A program made the position numbers and the translations under genes. Of a stretch of DNA of 26,418 nt, positions 1 through 10,738 are shown one piece after another (the first letter of the stretch is position 1; the number at the start of each line of letters is the position of its first letter). The stretch is from Saccoglossus kowalevskii (lineage: Eukaryota > Hemichordata > Enteropneusta > Harrimaniidae). The DNA is taken from contig NW_003108377.1 of assembly GCF_000003605.2 (NCBI RefSeq), positions 1 to 26,418 on the forward strand, read 5' to 3'. The notes beneath the pieces were generated by a model. The model was not told the DNA's origin. It worked only from the letters and a program-made list of their open reading frames with translations, and did not search any database.

Positions 1-12
1 GATGGTATCTAT

Positions 13-16
13 GAAG
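13..16. other. Single-base deletion (AAA to AA)
   Basis: ATGAAGTGTTG replaces ATGAAAGTGTTG, shortening the left-end partial unit by one base and shifting the triplet phase. Confidence 0.8.
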
Positions 17-47
17 TGTTGTCAGTCATGGCTATGGTGATTATGTG

Positions 48-695
48 ATCCATGTTGGTGTTGTCCACGACAGTGGTGATGATGGCATCCATGAAAATAT
101 TGTCAGCCATGGCAGTGGTAATCACATGATCCATGTTGGTGTTGTCCACGACAGTGGTGATGATGGCATCCATGAAAGTGTTGTCAGTCATGGCTATGGT
201 GATTATGTGATCCATGTTGGTGTTGTCCATGACAGTGGTGATGATGGCATCTATGAAAGTGTTGTCAGTCATGGCTGTGGTGATTATGTGATCCATGTTG
301 GTGTTGTCCATGACAGTGGTGATGATGGTATCCATGAAAGTGTTGTTAGTCATGACTGTGGTGATTATGTGATCCATGTTCGTGTCGTCCATGACAGTGG
401 TGATTATGGTATCCATGAAAGTGTTGTCAGTCATGGCAATGGTGATTTTGTGATCCATGTTGGTGTTGTCCATGACAGTGGTGATTATGGTATCCATGAA
501 AGTGTTGTCAGTCATGGCAGTGGTGATTATGTGATCCATGTTGGTGTTGTCCATGACAGTGGTGATGATGGTATCCATGAAAGTGTTGTCAGTCATGACT
601 GTGGTGATTATGTGATCCATGTTGGTGTTGTCCATGACAGTGGTGATGATGGCATCCATGAAAATGTTGTCAGTCATGGCAGTTTTGATTATGTG
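48..695. repeat. 8-unit block duplicated at 8307-8954
   Basis: Eight units appear here in a distinctive order. Read in the plus frame, the half-B variants are IHENIVSHGSGNHM, HGYGDYV, IYES-HGCGDYV, HDCGDYV, an RVV/DYG unit ending HGNGDFV, a DYG unit ending HGSGDYV, HDCGDYV and IHEN-HGSFDYV. The same order, with the same rare HGNGDFV variant, recurs 102 units downstream at 8307-8954. After the block the two copies diverge: GSG here, RHGCG there. This indicates a block copy event and not independent mutation. Confidence 0.85.
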
Positions 696-1343
696 ATCCA
701 TGTTGGTGTTGTCCATGACAGTGGTGATGATGGCATCCATGAAAGTGTTGTCAGTCATGGCAGTGGTGATTATGTGATCCATGTTGGTGTTGTCCATGAC
801 AGTGGTGATGATGGTATCCATGAAAGTGTTGTCAGTCATGACTGTGGTGATTATGTGATCCATGTTGGTGTTGTCCATGACAGTGGTGATGATGGCATCC
901 ATGAAAGTGTTGTCAGTCATGGCAGTTTTGATTATGTGATCCATGTTGGTGTTGTCCATGACAGTGGTGATGATGGCATCTATGAAAGTGTTGTCAGTCA
1001 TGGCTGTGGTGATTATGTGATCCATGTTGGTGTTGTCCATGACAGTGGTGATGATGGCATCCATGAAAGTATTGTCAGCCATGGCTGTGGTAATCATATG
1101 ATCCATGTTGGTGTTGTCCACGACAGTGGTGATGATGGCATCCATGACAGTGTTGTCAGTCGTGGCAGTGGTGATTATGTGATCCATGTTGGTGTTGTCC
1201 ATGACAGTGGTGATGATGGCATCCATGAAAGTGTTGTCAGTCATGGCTATGGTGATTATGTGATCCATGTTGGTGTTGTCCATGACAGTGGTGATGATGG
1301 CATCTATGAAAGTGTTGTCAGTCATGGCTGTGGTGATTATGTG

Positions 1344-2231
1344 ATCCATGTTGGTGTTGTCCACGACAGTGGTGATGATGGCATCCATGACAGTGTTGTC
1401 AGTCGTGGCAGTGGTGATTATGTGATCCATGTTGGTGTTGTCCATGACAGTGGTGATGATGGCATCCATGAAAGTGTTGTCAGTCATGGCTATGGTGATT
1501 ATGTGATCCATGTTGTTGTTCATGACAGTGGTGATGATGGTATCCATGAAAGTGTTGTCAGTCATGTCTGTGGTGATTATGTGATCCATGTTGGTGTTGT
1601 CTATGACAGTGGTGATGATGGTATCTATGAAAGTGTTGTCAGTCACGGCTGTGGTGATTATGTGATCCATGTTGATGTTGTCCATGACAGTGGTGATGAT
1701 GGCATCCATGAAAGTATTGTCAGCCATGGCAGTGGTAATCATATGATCCATGTTGGTGTTGTCCATGACAGTGGTGATGATGGTATCCATGAAAGTGTTG
1801 TCAGTCATGGCTATGGTGATTATGTGATCCATGTTGGTGTTGTCCATGACAGTGGTGATGATGGCATCTATGAAAGTGTTGTCAGTCATGGCTGTGGTGA
1901 TTATGTGATCCATGTTGGTGTTGTCCATGACAGTGGTGATGATGGTGTCCATGAAAGTGTTGTCAGTCATGGCTGTGGTGATTATGTGATCCATGTTGGT
2001 GTTGTCCACGACAGTGGTGATGATGGCATCCATGAAAGTATTGTCAGCCATGGCAGTGGTAATCATATGATCAATGTTGGTGTTGTCCATGACAGTGGTG
2101 ATGATGGCATCCATGAAAGTGTTGTCAGTCATGGCTATGGTGATTATGTGATCCATGTTGGTGTTGTCCACGACAGTGGTGATGATGGCATCCATGAAAA
2201 TATTGTCAGCCATGGCAGTGGTAATCACATG
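1344..2231. repeat. 11-unit block containing module A, duplicated at 7497-8387
   Basis: The unit order is SRG, GYG, then a unit with the VVV signature (GTTGTTGTT in place of GTTGGTGTT). It continues with an IYES unit containing CACGGC, NHM, GYG, IYES-GCG, VHES-GCG, NHM, a unit starting ATCAATG (INV) and IHENIV-NHM. The same order, including the rare ATCAATG change, is found at 7497-8387, 76 units away. I call the eight units from the VVV unit at 1506 module A. The VVV unit here has lost one codon relative to its relatives. Confidence 0.8.
1506..1583. other. 78-bp unit with an in-phase 3-base deletion
   Basis: This unit reads GTTGTTGTTCATGAC where its relatives at 7659, 20133 and 21267 read GTTGTTGTTGTCCATGAC. 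It is the only multi-base indel I found in the array and it keeps the triplet phase. Confidence 0.85.
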
Positions 2232-2879
2232 ATCCATGTTGGTGTTGTCCACGACAGTGGTGATGATGGCATCCATGAAAGTGTTGTCAGTCATGGCTGT
2301 GGTGATTATGTGATCCATGTTGGTGTTGTCCATGACAGTGGTGATGATGGTATCTATGAAAGTGTTGTCAGTCACGGCTGTGGTGATTATGTGATCCATG
2401 TTGGTGTTGTCCATGACAGTGGTGATGATGGCATCCATGAAAGTATTGTCAGCCATGGCAGTGGTAATCATATGATCCATGTTGGTGTTGTCCATGACAG
2501 TGGTGATGATGGTATCCATGAAAGTGTTGTCAGTCATGGCTATGGTGATTATGTGATCCATGTTGGTGTTGTCCATGACAGTGGTGATGATGGCATCTAT
2601 GAAAGTGTTGTCAGTCATGGCTGTGGTGATTATGTGATCCATGTTGGTGTTGTCCATGACAGTGGTGATGATGGTGTCCATGAAAGTGTTGTCAGTCATG
2701 GCTGTGGTGATTATGTGATCCATGTTGGTGTTGTCCACGACAGTGGTGATGATGGCATCCATGAAAGTATTGTCAGCCATGGCAGTGGTAATCATATGAT
2801 CCATGTTGGTGTTGTCCATGACAGTGGTGATGATGTCATCCATGAAAGTGTTGTCAGTCATGGCTATGGTGATTATGTG
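2232..2879. repeat. Module A copy (8 units, VVV marker absent)
   Basis: The order is GCG, IYES with CACGGC, NHM, GYG, IYES-GCG, VHES-GCG, NHM and GYG. It matches the module A order directly upstream at 1584-2150, apart from the missing GTTGTTGTT marker in the first unit and a private GATGTC change near 2833. The two copies lie in near-tandem, separated by one NHM unit. Confidence 0.75.
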
Positions 2880-3491
2880 ATCCATGTTGGTGTTGTCCAC
2901 GACAGTGGTGATGATGGCATCCATGAAAGTATTGTCAGCCATGGCAGTGGTAATCACATGATCCATGTTGGTGTTGTCCACGACAGTGGTGATGATGGCA
3001 TCCATGAAAGTGTTGTCAGTCATGGCTATGGTGATTATGTGATCCATGTTGGTGTTGTCCATGACAGTGGTGATGATGGCATCTATGAAAGTGTTGTCAG
3101 TCATGGCTGTGGTGATTATGTGATCCATGTTGGTGTTGTCCATGACAGTGGTGATGATGGTGTCCATGAAAGTGTTGTCAGTCATGACTGTGGTGATTAT
3201 GTGATCCATGTTCGTGTCGTCCATGACAGTGGTGATTATGGTATCCATGAAAGTGTTGTCAGTAATGGCAGTGGTGATTTTGTGATCCATGTTGGTGTTG
3301 TCCATGACAGTGGTGATTATGGTATCCATGAAAGTGTTGTCAGTCATGGCAGTGGTGATTATGTGATCCATGTTGGTGTTGTCCATGACAGTGGTGATGA
3401 TGGTATCCATGAAAGTGTTGTCAGTTATGACTGTGGTGATTATGTGATCCATGTTGGTGTTGTCCATGACAGTGGTGATGATGGCATCTAT

Positions 3492-3497
3492 GAAATG
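3492..3497. other. Single-base deletion (GAAAGTG to GAAATG)
   Basis: One G is missing from the half-B start. The unit at 3447 is 80 bp and the phase shifts by -1. This is the only indel in the window that is not a homopolymer length change. Confidence 0.85.
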
Positions 3498-3607
3498 TTG
3501 TCAGTCATGGCTGTGGTGATTATGTGATCCATGTTGGTGTTGTCCATGACAGTGGTGATGATGGTGTCCATGAAAGTGTTGTCAGTCATGGCTATGGTGA
3601 TTATGTG

Positions 3608-3688
3608 ATCCATGTTGGTGTTGTCCATGACAGTGGTGATGATGGTATCCATGAAAGTGTTGTCAGTCATGGCTATGGTGATTATGTG
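3608..3688 (+). repeat. Representative 81-bp unit, showing 39 + 42 bp half-units
   Basis: This copy is close to consensus and shows the internal structure. Half A is 3608-3646 (39 bp) and half B is 3647-3688 (42 bp). Both begin ATCCATG and share GTGTTGTC eight bases later. Aligned with one 3-base gap (the extra AGT in half B), 30 of 39 positions match, about 77%. Half B variants carrying CAGTGG in place of CTATGG match half A at two more positions. Each half also contains two copies of a weaker core, at unit positions 3, 18, 42 and 60. The unit therefore looks like a duplication of a duplication, with the 39/42 dimer then amplified. Confidence 0.9.
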
Positions 3689-4984
3689 ATCCATGTTGGT
3701 GTTGTCCATGACAGTGGTGATGATGGTATCCATGAAAGTGTTGTCAGTCATGGCTATGGTGATTATGTGATCCATGTTGGTGTTGTCCATGACAGTGGTG
3801 ATGATGGCATCCATGAAAATGTTGTCAGTCATGGCTGTGGTGATTATGTGATCCATGTTGGTGTTGTCCATGACAGTGGTGATGATGGTATCCATGAAAG
3901 TGTTGTCAGTCATGTCTATGGTGATTATGCGATCCATGTTGGTGTTGTCCATGACAGTGGTGATGATGGTGTCCATGAAAGTGTTGTCAGTCATGGCTAT
4001 GGTGATTATGTGATCCATGTTGGTGTTGTCCATGACAGTGGTGATGATGGCATCCATGAAAGTGTTGTCAGTCATGACTGTGGTGATTATGTGATCCATG
4101 TTGGTGTTCTCCATGACAGTGGTGATGATGGCATCCATGAAAATGTTGTCAGTCATGACTGCGGTGATTATGTGATCCATGTTAGTGTTGTCCATGACAG
4201 TGGTGATGATGGCATCTATGAAAGTGTTGTCAGACATGGCTGTGGTGATTATGTGATCCATGTTGGTGTTGTCCATGACAGTGGTGATGATGGCATCTAT
4301 GAAAGTGTTGTCAGTCATGGCTGTGGTGATTATGTGATCCATGTTGGTGTTGTCCATGACAGTGGTGATGATGGTATCCATGAAAGTGTTGTCAGTCATG
4401 GCTATGGTGATTATGTGATCCATGTTGGTGTTGTCCATGACAGTGGTGATGATGGCATCCATGAAAATGTTGTCAGTCATGGCTGTGGTGATTATGTGAT
4501 CCATGTTGGTGTTGTCCATGACAGTGGTGATGATGGTATCCATGAAAGTGTTGTCAGTCATGTCTATGGTGATTATGCGATCCATGTTGGTGTTGTCCAT
4601 GACAGTGGTGATGATGGTGTCCATGAAAGTGTTGTCAGTCATGGCTATGGTGATTATGTGATCCATGTTGGTGTTGTCCATGACAGTGGTGATGATGGCA
4701 TCCATGAAAGTGTTGTCAGTCATGACTGTGGTGATTATGTGATCCATGTTGGTGTTCTCCATGACAGTGGTGATGATGGCATCCATGAAAATGTTGTCAG
4801 TCATGACTGCGGTGATTATGTGATCCATGTTAGTGTTGTCCATGACAGTGGTGATGATGGCATCTATGAAAGTGTTGTCAGACATGGCTGTGGTGATTAT
4901 GTGATCCATGTTGGTGTTGTCCATGACAGTGGTGATGATGGCATCTATGAAAGTGTTGTCAGTCATGGCTGTGGTGATTATGTG
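3689..4984. repeat. Module D: tandem duplication of an 8-unit (648-bp) higher-order repeat
   Basis: Two consecutive 648-bp copies, 3689-4336 and 4337-4984, share the same eight unit types in order. These are GYG, IHEN-GCG, HVYGDYA, VHES-GYG, DCG, GTGTTCTCC with IHEN and GACTGCGG, a GTTAGTG unit with CAGACATGG, and IYES-GCG. Rare diagnostic bases repeat exactly 648 bp apart, for example the C at 4109 and 4757. I see no difference between the two copies by eye. Partial relatives lie at 15111-15920, 17298-17540, 18810-19080, 22400-22642, 23534-23776 and 24344-24830. Confidence 0.9.
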
Positions 4985-6037
4985 ATCCATGTTGGTGTTG
5001 TCCATGACAGTGGTGATGATGGTGTCCATGAAAGTGTTGTCAGTCATGGCTGTGGTGATTATGTGATCCATGTTCGTGTTGTCCATGACAGTGGTGATGA
5101 TGGCATCCATGAAAGTGTTGTCAGTCATGGCAGTGGTGATTATGTGATCCATGTTGGTGTTGTCCATGACAGTGGTGATGATGATATCCATGAAAGTGTT
5201 GTCAGTCGTGGCAGTGGTGATTATGTGATCCATGTTGGTGTTGTCCATGACAGTGGTGATGATGGCATCTATGAAAGTGTTGTCAGTCATGGATGTGGTG
5301 ATTATGTGATCCATGTTGGTGTTGTCCACGACAGTGGTGATGATGGTATCTATGAAAGTGTTGTCAGTCATGGCTGTGGTGATTATGAGATCCATGTTCG
5401 TGTTGTCCATGACAGTGGTGATGATGGCATCCATGAAAGTGTTGTCAATCATGGCAGTGGTGATTATGTCATCCATGTTGGTGTTGTCCATGACAGTGGT
5501 GATGATGGCATCCATGAAAGTGTTGTCAGTCATGGCTGTGGTGATTATGTGATCCATGTTGGTGTTGTCCATGACAGTGGTGATGATGGTATCCATGAAA
5601 GTGTTGTCAGTCATGACTGTGGTGATTATGTGATCCATGTTGGTGTTGTCCATGACAGTGGTGATGATGGCATCCATGAAAATGTTGTCAGTCATGGCTG
5701 TGGTGATTATGTGATCCATGTTGGTGTTGTCCATGACAGTGGTGATGCTGGCATCCATGAAAGTGTTGTCAGTCATGGCTGTGGTGATTATGTGATCCAT
5801 GTTCGTGTTGTCCATGACAGTGGTGATGATGGCATCCATGAAAGTGTTGTCAGTCATGGCAGTGGTGATTATGTGATCCATGTTGGTGTTGTCCATGACA
5901 GTGGTGATGATGGCATCCATGAAAGTGTTGTCAGTCATGGCAGTGGTGATTATGTGATCCATGTTCGTGTTGTCCATGACAGTGGTGATGATGAAATCCA
6001 TGAAAGTGTTGTCAGTCATGGCAGTGGTGATTATGTG

Positions 6038-6848
6038 ATCCATGTTCGTGTTGTCCATGACAGTGGTGATGATGAAATCCATGAAAGTGTTGTCAGTCAT
6101 GGTAGTGATGATTATGTGATCCATGTTGGTGTTGTCCATGACAGTGGTGATGGTGGCATCCATGACAGTGTTGTCAGTCGTGGCAGTGGTGATTATGTGA
6201 TCCATGTTGGTGTTGTCCATGACAGTGGTGATGATGGCATCCATGAAAGTGTTGTCAGTCATGGCTATGGTGATTATGTGATCCATGTTGTTGTTTGTCC
6301 ATGACAGTGGTGATGATGGTATCCATGAAAGTGTTGTCAGTCATGGCTGTGGTGATTATGTGATCCATGTTGGTGTTGTCCATGACAGTGGTGATGATGG
6401 TATCTATGAAAGTGTTGTCAGTCACGGCTGTGGTGATTATGTGATCCATGTTGGTGTTGTCCATGACAGTGGTGATGATGGCATCCATGAAAGTATTGTC
6501 AGCCATGGCAGTGGTAATCATATGATCCATGTTGGTGTTGTCCATGACAGTGGTGATGATGGCATCTATGAAAGTGTTGTCAGTCATGGCTGTGGTGATT
6601 ATGTGATCCATGTTGGTGTTGTCCATAACAGTGGTGATGATGGTGTCCATGAAAGTGTTGTCAGTCATGGCTGTGGTGATTATGTGATCCATGTTGGTGT
6701 TGTCCACGACAGTGGTGATGATGGCATCCATGAAAGTATTGTCAGCCATGGCAGTGGTAATCATATGATCCATGTTGGTGTTGTCCATGACAGTGGTGAT
6801 GACGGCATCCATGAAAGTGTTGTCAGTCATGGCTATGGTGATTATGTG
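6038..6848. repeat. Partial module B joined to a 7-unit module A
   Basis: Units at 6038 (HGSDDYV), 6119 (DGG with SRG) and 6200 (GYG) form the end of module B. They lead into a module A copy at 6281 that has the GTTGTTGTT marker, CACGGC and NHM units but lacks one GYG unit. The same B-then-A junction is seen at 7335-8306 and 9603-10576, so B and A travel together as a larger unit of roughly 12 copies. Confidence 0.7.
6294..6296. other. Single-base insertion (TT to TTT)
   Basis: GTTGTTTGTCC replaces GTTGTTGTCC in the module A opening unit at 6281, making the unit 82 bp. Confidence 0.85.
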
Positions 6849-7334
6849 ATCCATGTTGGTGTTGTCCACGACAGTGGTGATGATGGCATCTATGAAAGTG
6901 TTGTCAGTCATGGCTGTGGTGATTATGTGATCCATGTTGGTGTTGTCCATGACAGTGGTGATGATGGTATCCATGAAAGTGTTGTCAGTCATAACTGTGG
7001 TGATTATGTGATCCATGTTGGTGTCGTCCATGACAGTGGTGATTATGGTATCCATGAAAGTGTTGTCAGTCATGGCTATGGTGATTATGTAATCCATGTT
7101 GGTGTTGTCCATGACAGTGGTGATGATGGCATCCATGAAAATGTTGTCAGTCATTTCTGTGGTGATTATGTGATCCATGTTGGTGTTGTCCATGACAGTG
7201 GTGATGATGGTGTCCATGAAAGTGTTGTCAGTCATGGCTGTGGTGATTATGTGATCCATGTTGGTGTTGTCCATGACAGTGGTGATGATGGTATCCATGA
7301 AAGTGTTGTCAGTCATGGCTATGGTGATTATGTG

Positions 7335-8387
7335 ATCCATGTTGGTGTTGTCCATGACAGTGGTGATGATGGCATCCATGAAAATGTTGTCAGTCATTTC
7401 TGCGGTGATTATGTGATCCATGTTGGTGTTGTCCATGACAGTGGTGATGATGATATCCATGAAAGTGTTGTCAGTTATGGTAGTGATGATTATGTGATCC
7501 ATGTTGGTGTTGTCCATGACAGTGGTGATGGTGGCATCCATGACAGTGTTATCAGTCGTGGCAGTGGTGATTATGTGATCCATGTTGGTGTTGTCCATGA
7601 AAGTGGTGATGATGGCATCCATGAAAGTGTTGTCAGTCATGGCTATGGTGATTATGTGATCCATGTTGTTGTTGTCCATGACAGTGGTGATGATGGTATC
7701 CATGAAAGTGTTGTCAGTCATGGCTGTGGTGATTATGTGATCCATGTTGGTGTTGTCCATGACAGTGGTGATGATGGTATCTATGAAAGTGTTGTCAATC
7801 ACGGCTGTGGTGATTATGTGATCCATGTTGGTGTTGTCCATGACAGTGGTGATGATGGCATCCATGAAAGTATTGTCAGCCATGGCAGTGGTAATCATAT
7901 GATCCATGTTGGTGTTGTCCATGACAGTGGTGATGATGGTATCCATGAAAGTGTTGTCAGTCATGGCTATGGTGATTATGTGATCCATGTTGGTGTTGTC
8001 CATGACAGTGGTGATGATGGCATCTATGAAAGTGTTGTCAGTCATGGCTGTGGTGATTATGTGATCCATGTTGGTGTTGTCCATGACAGTGGTGATGATG
8101 GTGTCCATGAAAGTGTTGTCAGTCATGGCTGTGGTGATTATGTGATCCATGTTGGTGTTGTCCACGACAGTGGTGATGATGGCATCCATGAAAGTATTGT
8201 CAGCCATGGCAGTGGTAATCATATGATCAATGTTGGTGTTGTCCATGACAGTGGTGATGATGGCATCCATGAAAGTGTTGTCAGTCATGGCTATGGTGAT
8301 TATGTGATCCATGTTGGTGTTGTCCACGACAGTGGTGATGATGGCATCCATGAAAATATTGTCAGCCATGGCAGTGGTAATCACATG
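7335..8387. repeat. Module B followed by module A and flanking units
   Basis: Units from 7335 carry CATTTCTGCGG (HFCG), then GATGATATCC with GGTAGTGATG (DDD/SDDYV), a GATGGTGG/CGTGG unit (SRG), GYG and the GTTGTTGTT unit at 7659 that opens module A. An earlier HFCG unit at 7092, only three units upstream, looks like a short internal slippage or exchange product. The block from 7497 is the partner of 1344-2231. Confidence 0.8.
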
Positions 8388-8954
8388 ATCCATGTTGGTG
8401 TTGTCCACGACAGTGGTGATGATGGCATCCATGAAAGTGTTGTCAGTCATGGCTATGGTGATTATGTGATCCATGTTGGTGTTGTCCATGACAGTGGTGA
8501 TGATGGCATCTATGAAAGTGTTGTCAGTCATGGCTGTGGTGATTATGTGATCCATGTTGGTGTTGTCCATGACAGTGGTGATGATGGTATCCATGAAAGT
8601 GTTGTCAGTCATGACTGTGGTGATTATGTGATCCATGTTCGTGTCGTCCATGACAGTGGTGATTATGGTATCCATGAAAGTGTTGTCAGTCATGGCAATG
8701 GTGATTTTGTGATCCATGTTGGTGTTGTCCATGACAGTGGTGATTATGGTATCCATGAAAGTGTTGTCAGTCATGGCAGTGGTGATTATGTGATCCATGT
8801 TGGTGTTGTCCATGACAGTGGTGATGATGGTATCCATGAAAGTGTTGTCAGTCATGACTGTGGTGATTATGTGATCCATGTTGGTGTTGTCCATGACAGT
8901 GGTGATGATGGCATCCATGAAAATGTTGTCAGTCATGGCAGTTTTGATTATGTG
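8307..8954. repeat. 8-unit block, copy of 48-695
   Basis: This block has the same eight unit types in the same order as the left end of the window, including the rare CATGGCAATGGTGATTTTG half-unit. It directly abuts the 1344-2231-like block, whose other copy is far from 48-695. The juxtaposition here therefore arose separately from, or was rearranged relative to, the left-end arrangement. Confidence 0.85.
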
Positions 8955-9116
8955 ATCCATGTTGGTGTTGTCCATGACAGTGGTGATGATGGCATCTATG
9001 AAAGTGTTGTCAGACATGGCTGTGGTGATTATGTGATCCATGTTGGTGTTGTCCATGACAGTGGTGATGATGGCATCTATGAAAGTGTTGTCAGTCATGG
9101 CTGTGGTGATTATGTG

Positions 9117-10088
9117 ATCCATGTTGGTGTTGTCCATGACAGTGGTGATGATGGCATCCATGAAAATGTTGTCAGTCATTTCTGTGGTGATTATGTGATC
9201 CATGTTGGTGTTGTCCATGACAGTGGTGATGATGATATCCATGAAAGTGTTGTCAGTCATGGTAGTGATGATTATGTGATCCATGTTCGTGTTGTCCATG
9301 CCAGTGGTGATGGTGGCATCCATGACAGTGTTGTCAGTCGTGGCAGTGGTGATTATGTGATCCATGTTGGTGTTGTCCATGACAGTGGTGATGATGGCAT
9401 CCATGAAAGTGTTGTCAGTCATGGCTGTGGTGATTATGTGATCCATGTTGGTGTTGTCCATGACAGTGGTGATGATGGTGTCCATGAAAGTGTTGTCAGT
9501 CATGGCTATGGTGATTATGTGATCCATGTTGGTGTTGTCCATGACAGTGGTGATGATGGTATCCATGAAAGTGTTGTCAGTCATGGCTATGGTTATTATG
9601 TGATCCATGTTGGTGTTGTCCATGACAGTGGTGATGATGGCATCCATGAAAATGTTGTCAGTCATTTCTGTGGTGATTATGTGATCCATGTTGGTGTTGT
9701 CCATGACAGTGGTGATGATGATATCCATGAAAGTGTTGTCAGTCATGGTAGTGATGATTATGTGATCCATGTTCGTGTTGTCCATGCCAGTGGTGATGGT
9801 GGCATCCATGACAGTGTTGTCAGTCGTGGCAGTGGTGATTATGTGATCCATGTTGGTGTTGTCCATGACAGTGGTGATGATGGCATCCATGAAAGTGTTG
9901 TCAGTCATGGCTATGGTGATTATGTGATCCATTTTGTTGTTGTCCATGACAGTGGTGATGATGGTATCCATGAAAGTGTTGTCAGTCATGGCTGTTGTGA
10001 TTATGTGATCCATGTTGGTGTTGTCCATGACAGTGGTGATGATGGTATCTATGAAAGTGTTGTCAGTCACGGCTGTGGTGATTATGTG
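9117..10088. repeat. Module B: 6-unit (486-bp) higher-order repeat, near-tandem pair
   Basis: HFCG units at 9117 and 9603 are exactly six units apart. Each is followed by the DDD/SDDYV unit and by an SRG unit with two private markers, GTTCGTG and CATGCCAGTGG. Sharing both private markers makes a recent local duplication the simplest explanation. The second copy runs into module A at 9927, whose first unit has an additional ATTTTG change and a GGCTGTTGTG change. Confidence 0.82.
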
Positions 10089-10095
10089 ATCCATG

Positions 10096-10098
10096 TTT
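10096..10098. other. Single-base insertion (TT to TTT)
   Basis: CCATGTTTGG replaces CCATGTTGG in the unit at 10089, making it 82 bp. Confidence 0.85.
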
Positions 10099-10183
10099 GG
10101 TGTTGTCCATGACAGTGGTGATGATGGCATCCATGAAAGTATTGTCAGCCATGGCAGTGGTAATCATATGATCCATGTTGGTG

Positions 10184-10186
10184 TTT
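10184..10186. other. Single-base insertion (TT to TTT)
   Basis: GGTGTTTGTCC replaces GGTGTTGTCC in the unit at 10171, immediately after another T insertion one unit upstream. Confidence 0.85.
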
Positions 10187-10738
10187 GTCCATGACAGTGG
10201 TGATGATGGTATCCATGAAAGTGTTGTCAGTCATGGCTATGGTGATTATGTGATCCATGTTGGTGTTGTCCATGACAGTGGTGATGATGGCATCTATGAA
10301 AGTGTTGTCAGTCATGGCTGTGGTGATTATGTGATCCATGTTGGTGTTGTCCATGACAGTGGTGATGATGGTGTCCATGAAAGTGTTGTCAGTCATGGCT
10401 GTGGTGATTATGTGATCCATGTTGGTGTTGTCCACGACAGTGGTGATGATGGCATCCATGAAAGTATTGTCAGCCATGGCAGTGGTAATCATATGTTCCA
10501 TGTTGGTGTTGTCCATGACAGTGGTGATGATGGCATACATGAAAGTGTTGTCAGTCATGGCTATGGTGATTATGTGATCCATGTTGGTGTTGTCCACGAC
10601 AGTGGTGATGATGGCATCCATGAAAGTATTGTCAGCCATGGCAGTGGTAATCATATGATCCATGTTGGTGTTGTCCATGACAGTGGTGATGATGGTATCC
10701 ATGAAAGTGTTGTCAGTCATGACTGTGGTGATTATGTG

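Larger units (their letters stand above)
9927..10576. repeat. Module A copy containing two single-base insertions
   Basis: Eight units start at a GTTGTTGTT unit and follow the A order (CACGGC, NHM, GYG, IYES, VHES, NHM, GYG). Two adjacent units, at 10089 and 10171, each carry an extra T (TT to TTT). The opening unit shares GGCTGTTGTG with the module A copy at 25155, which links these two copies. Confidence 0.78.

Noticed and set aside
1101-1181. Compensatory covariation of hairpin arms (CCACGAC with GTCGTGG)
   Set aside because: It occurs in only about four units that belong to related duplicated blocks. Other GTCGTGG units (for example at 6119 and 7497) keep CCATGAC, and many CCACGAC units lack GTCGTGG. 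Shared descent explains it.
5313-5552. Small 79-codon plus-strand frame in a second register
   Set aside because: This register normally has a TGA once per unit (ATGTGATCC). It is open here only because two consecutive units carry changes there (GATTATGAGATCC and GATTATGTCATCC). It is a by-product of substitutions in the repeat.
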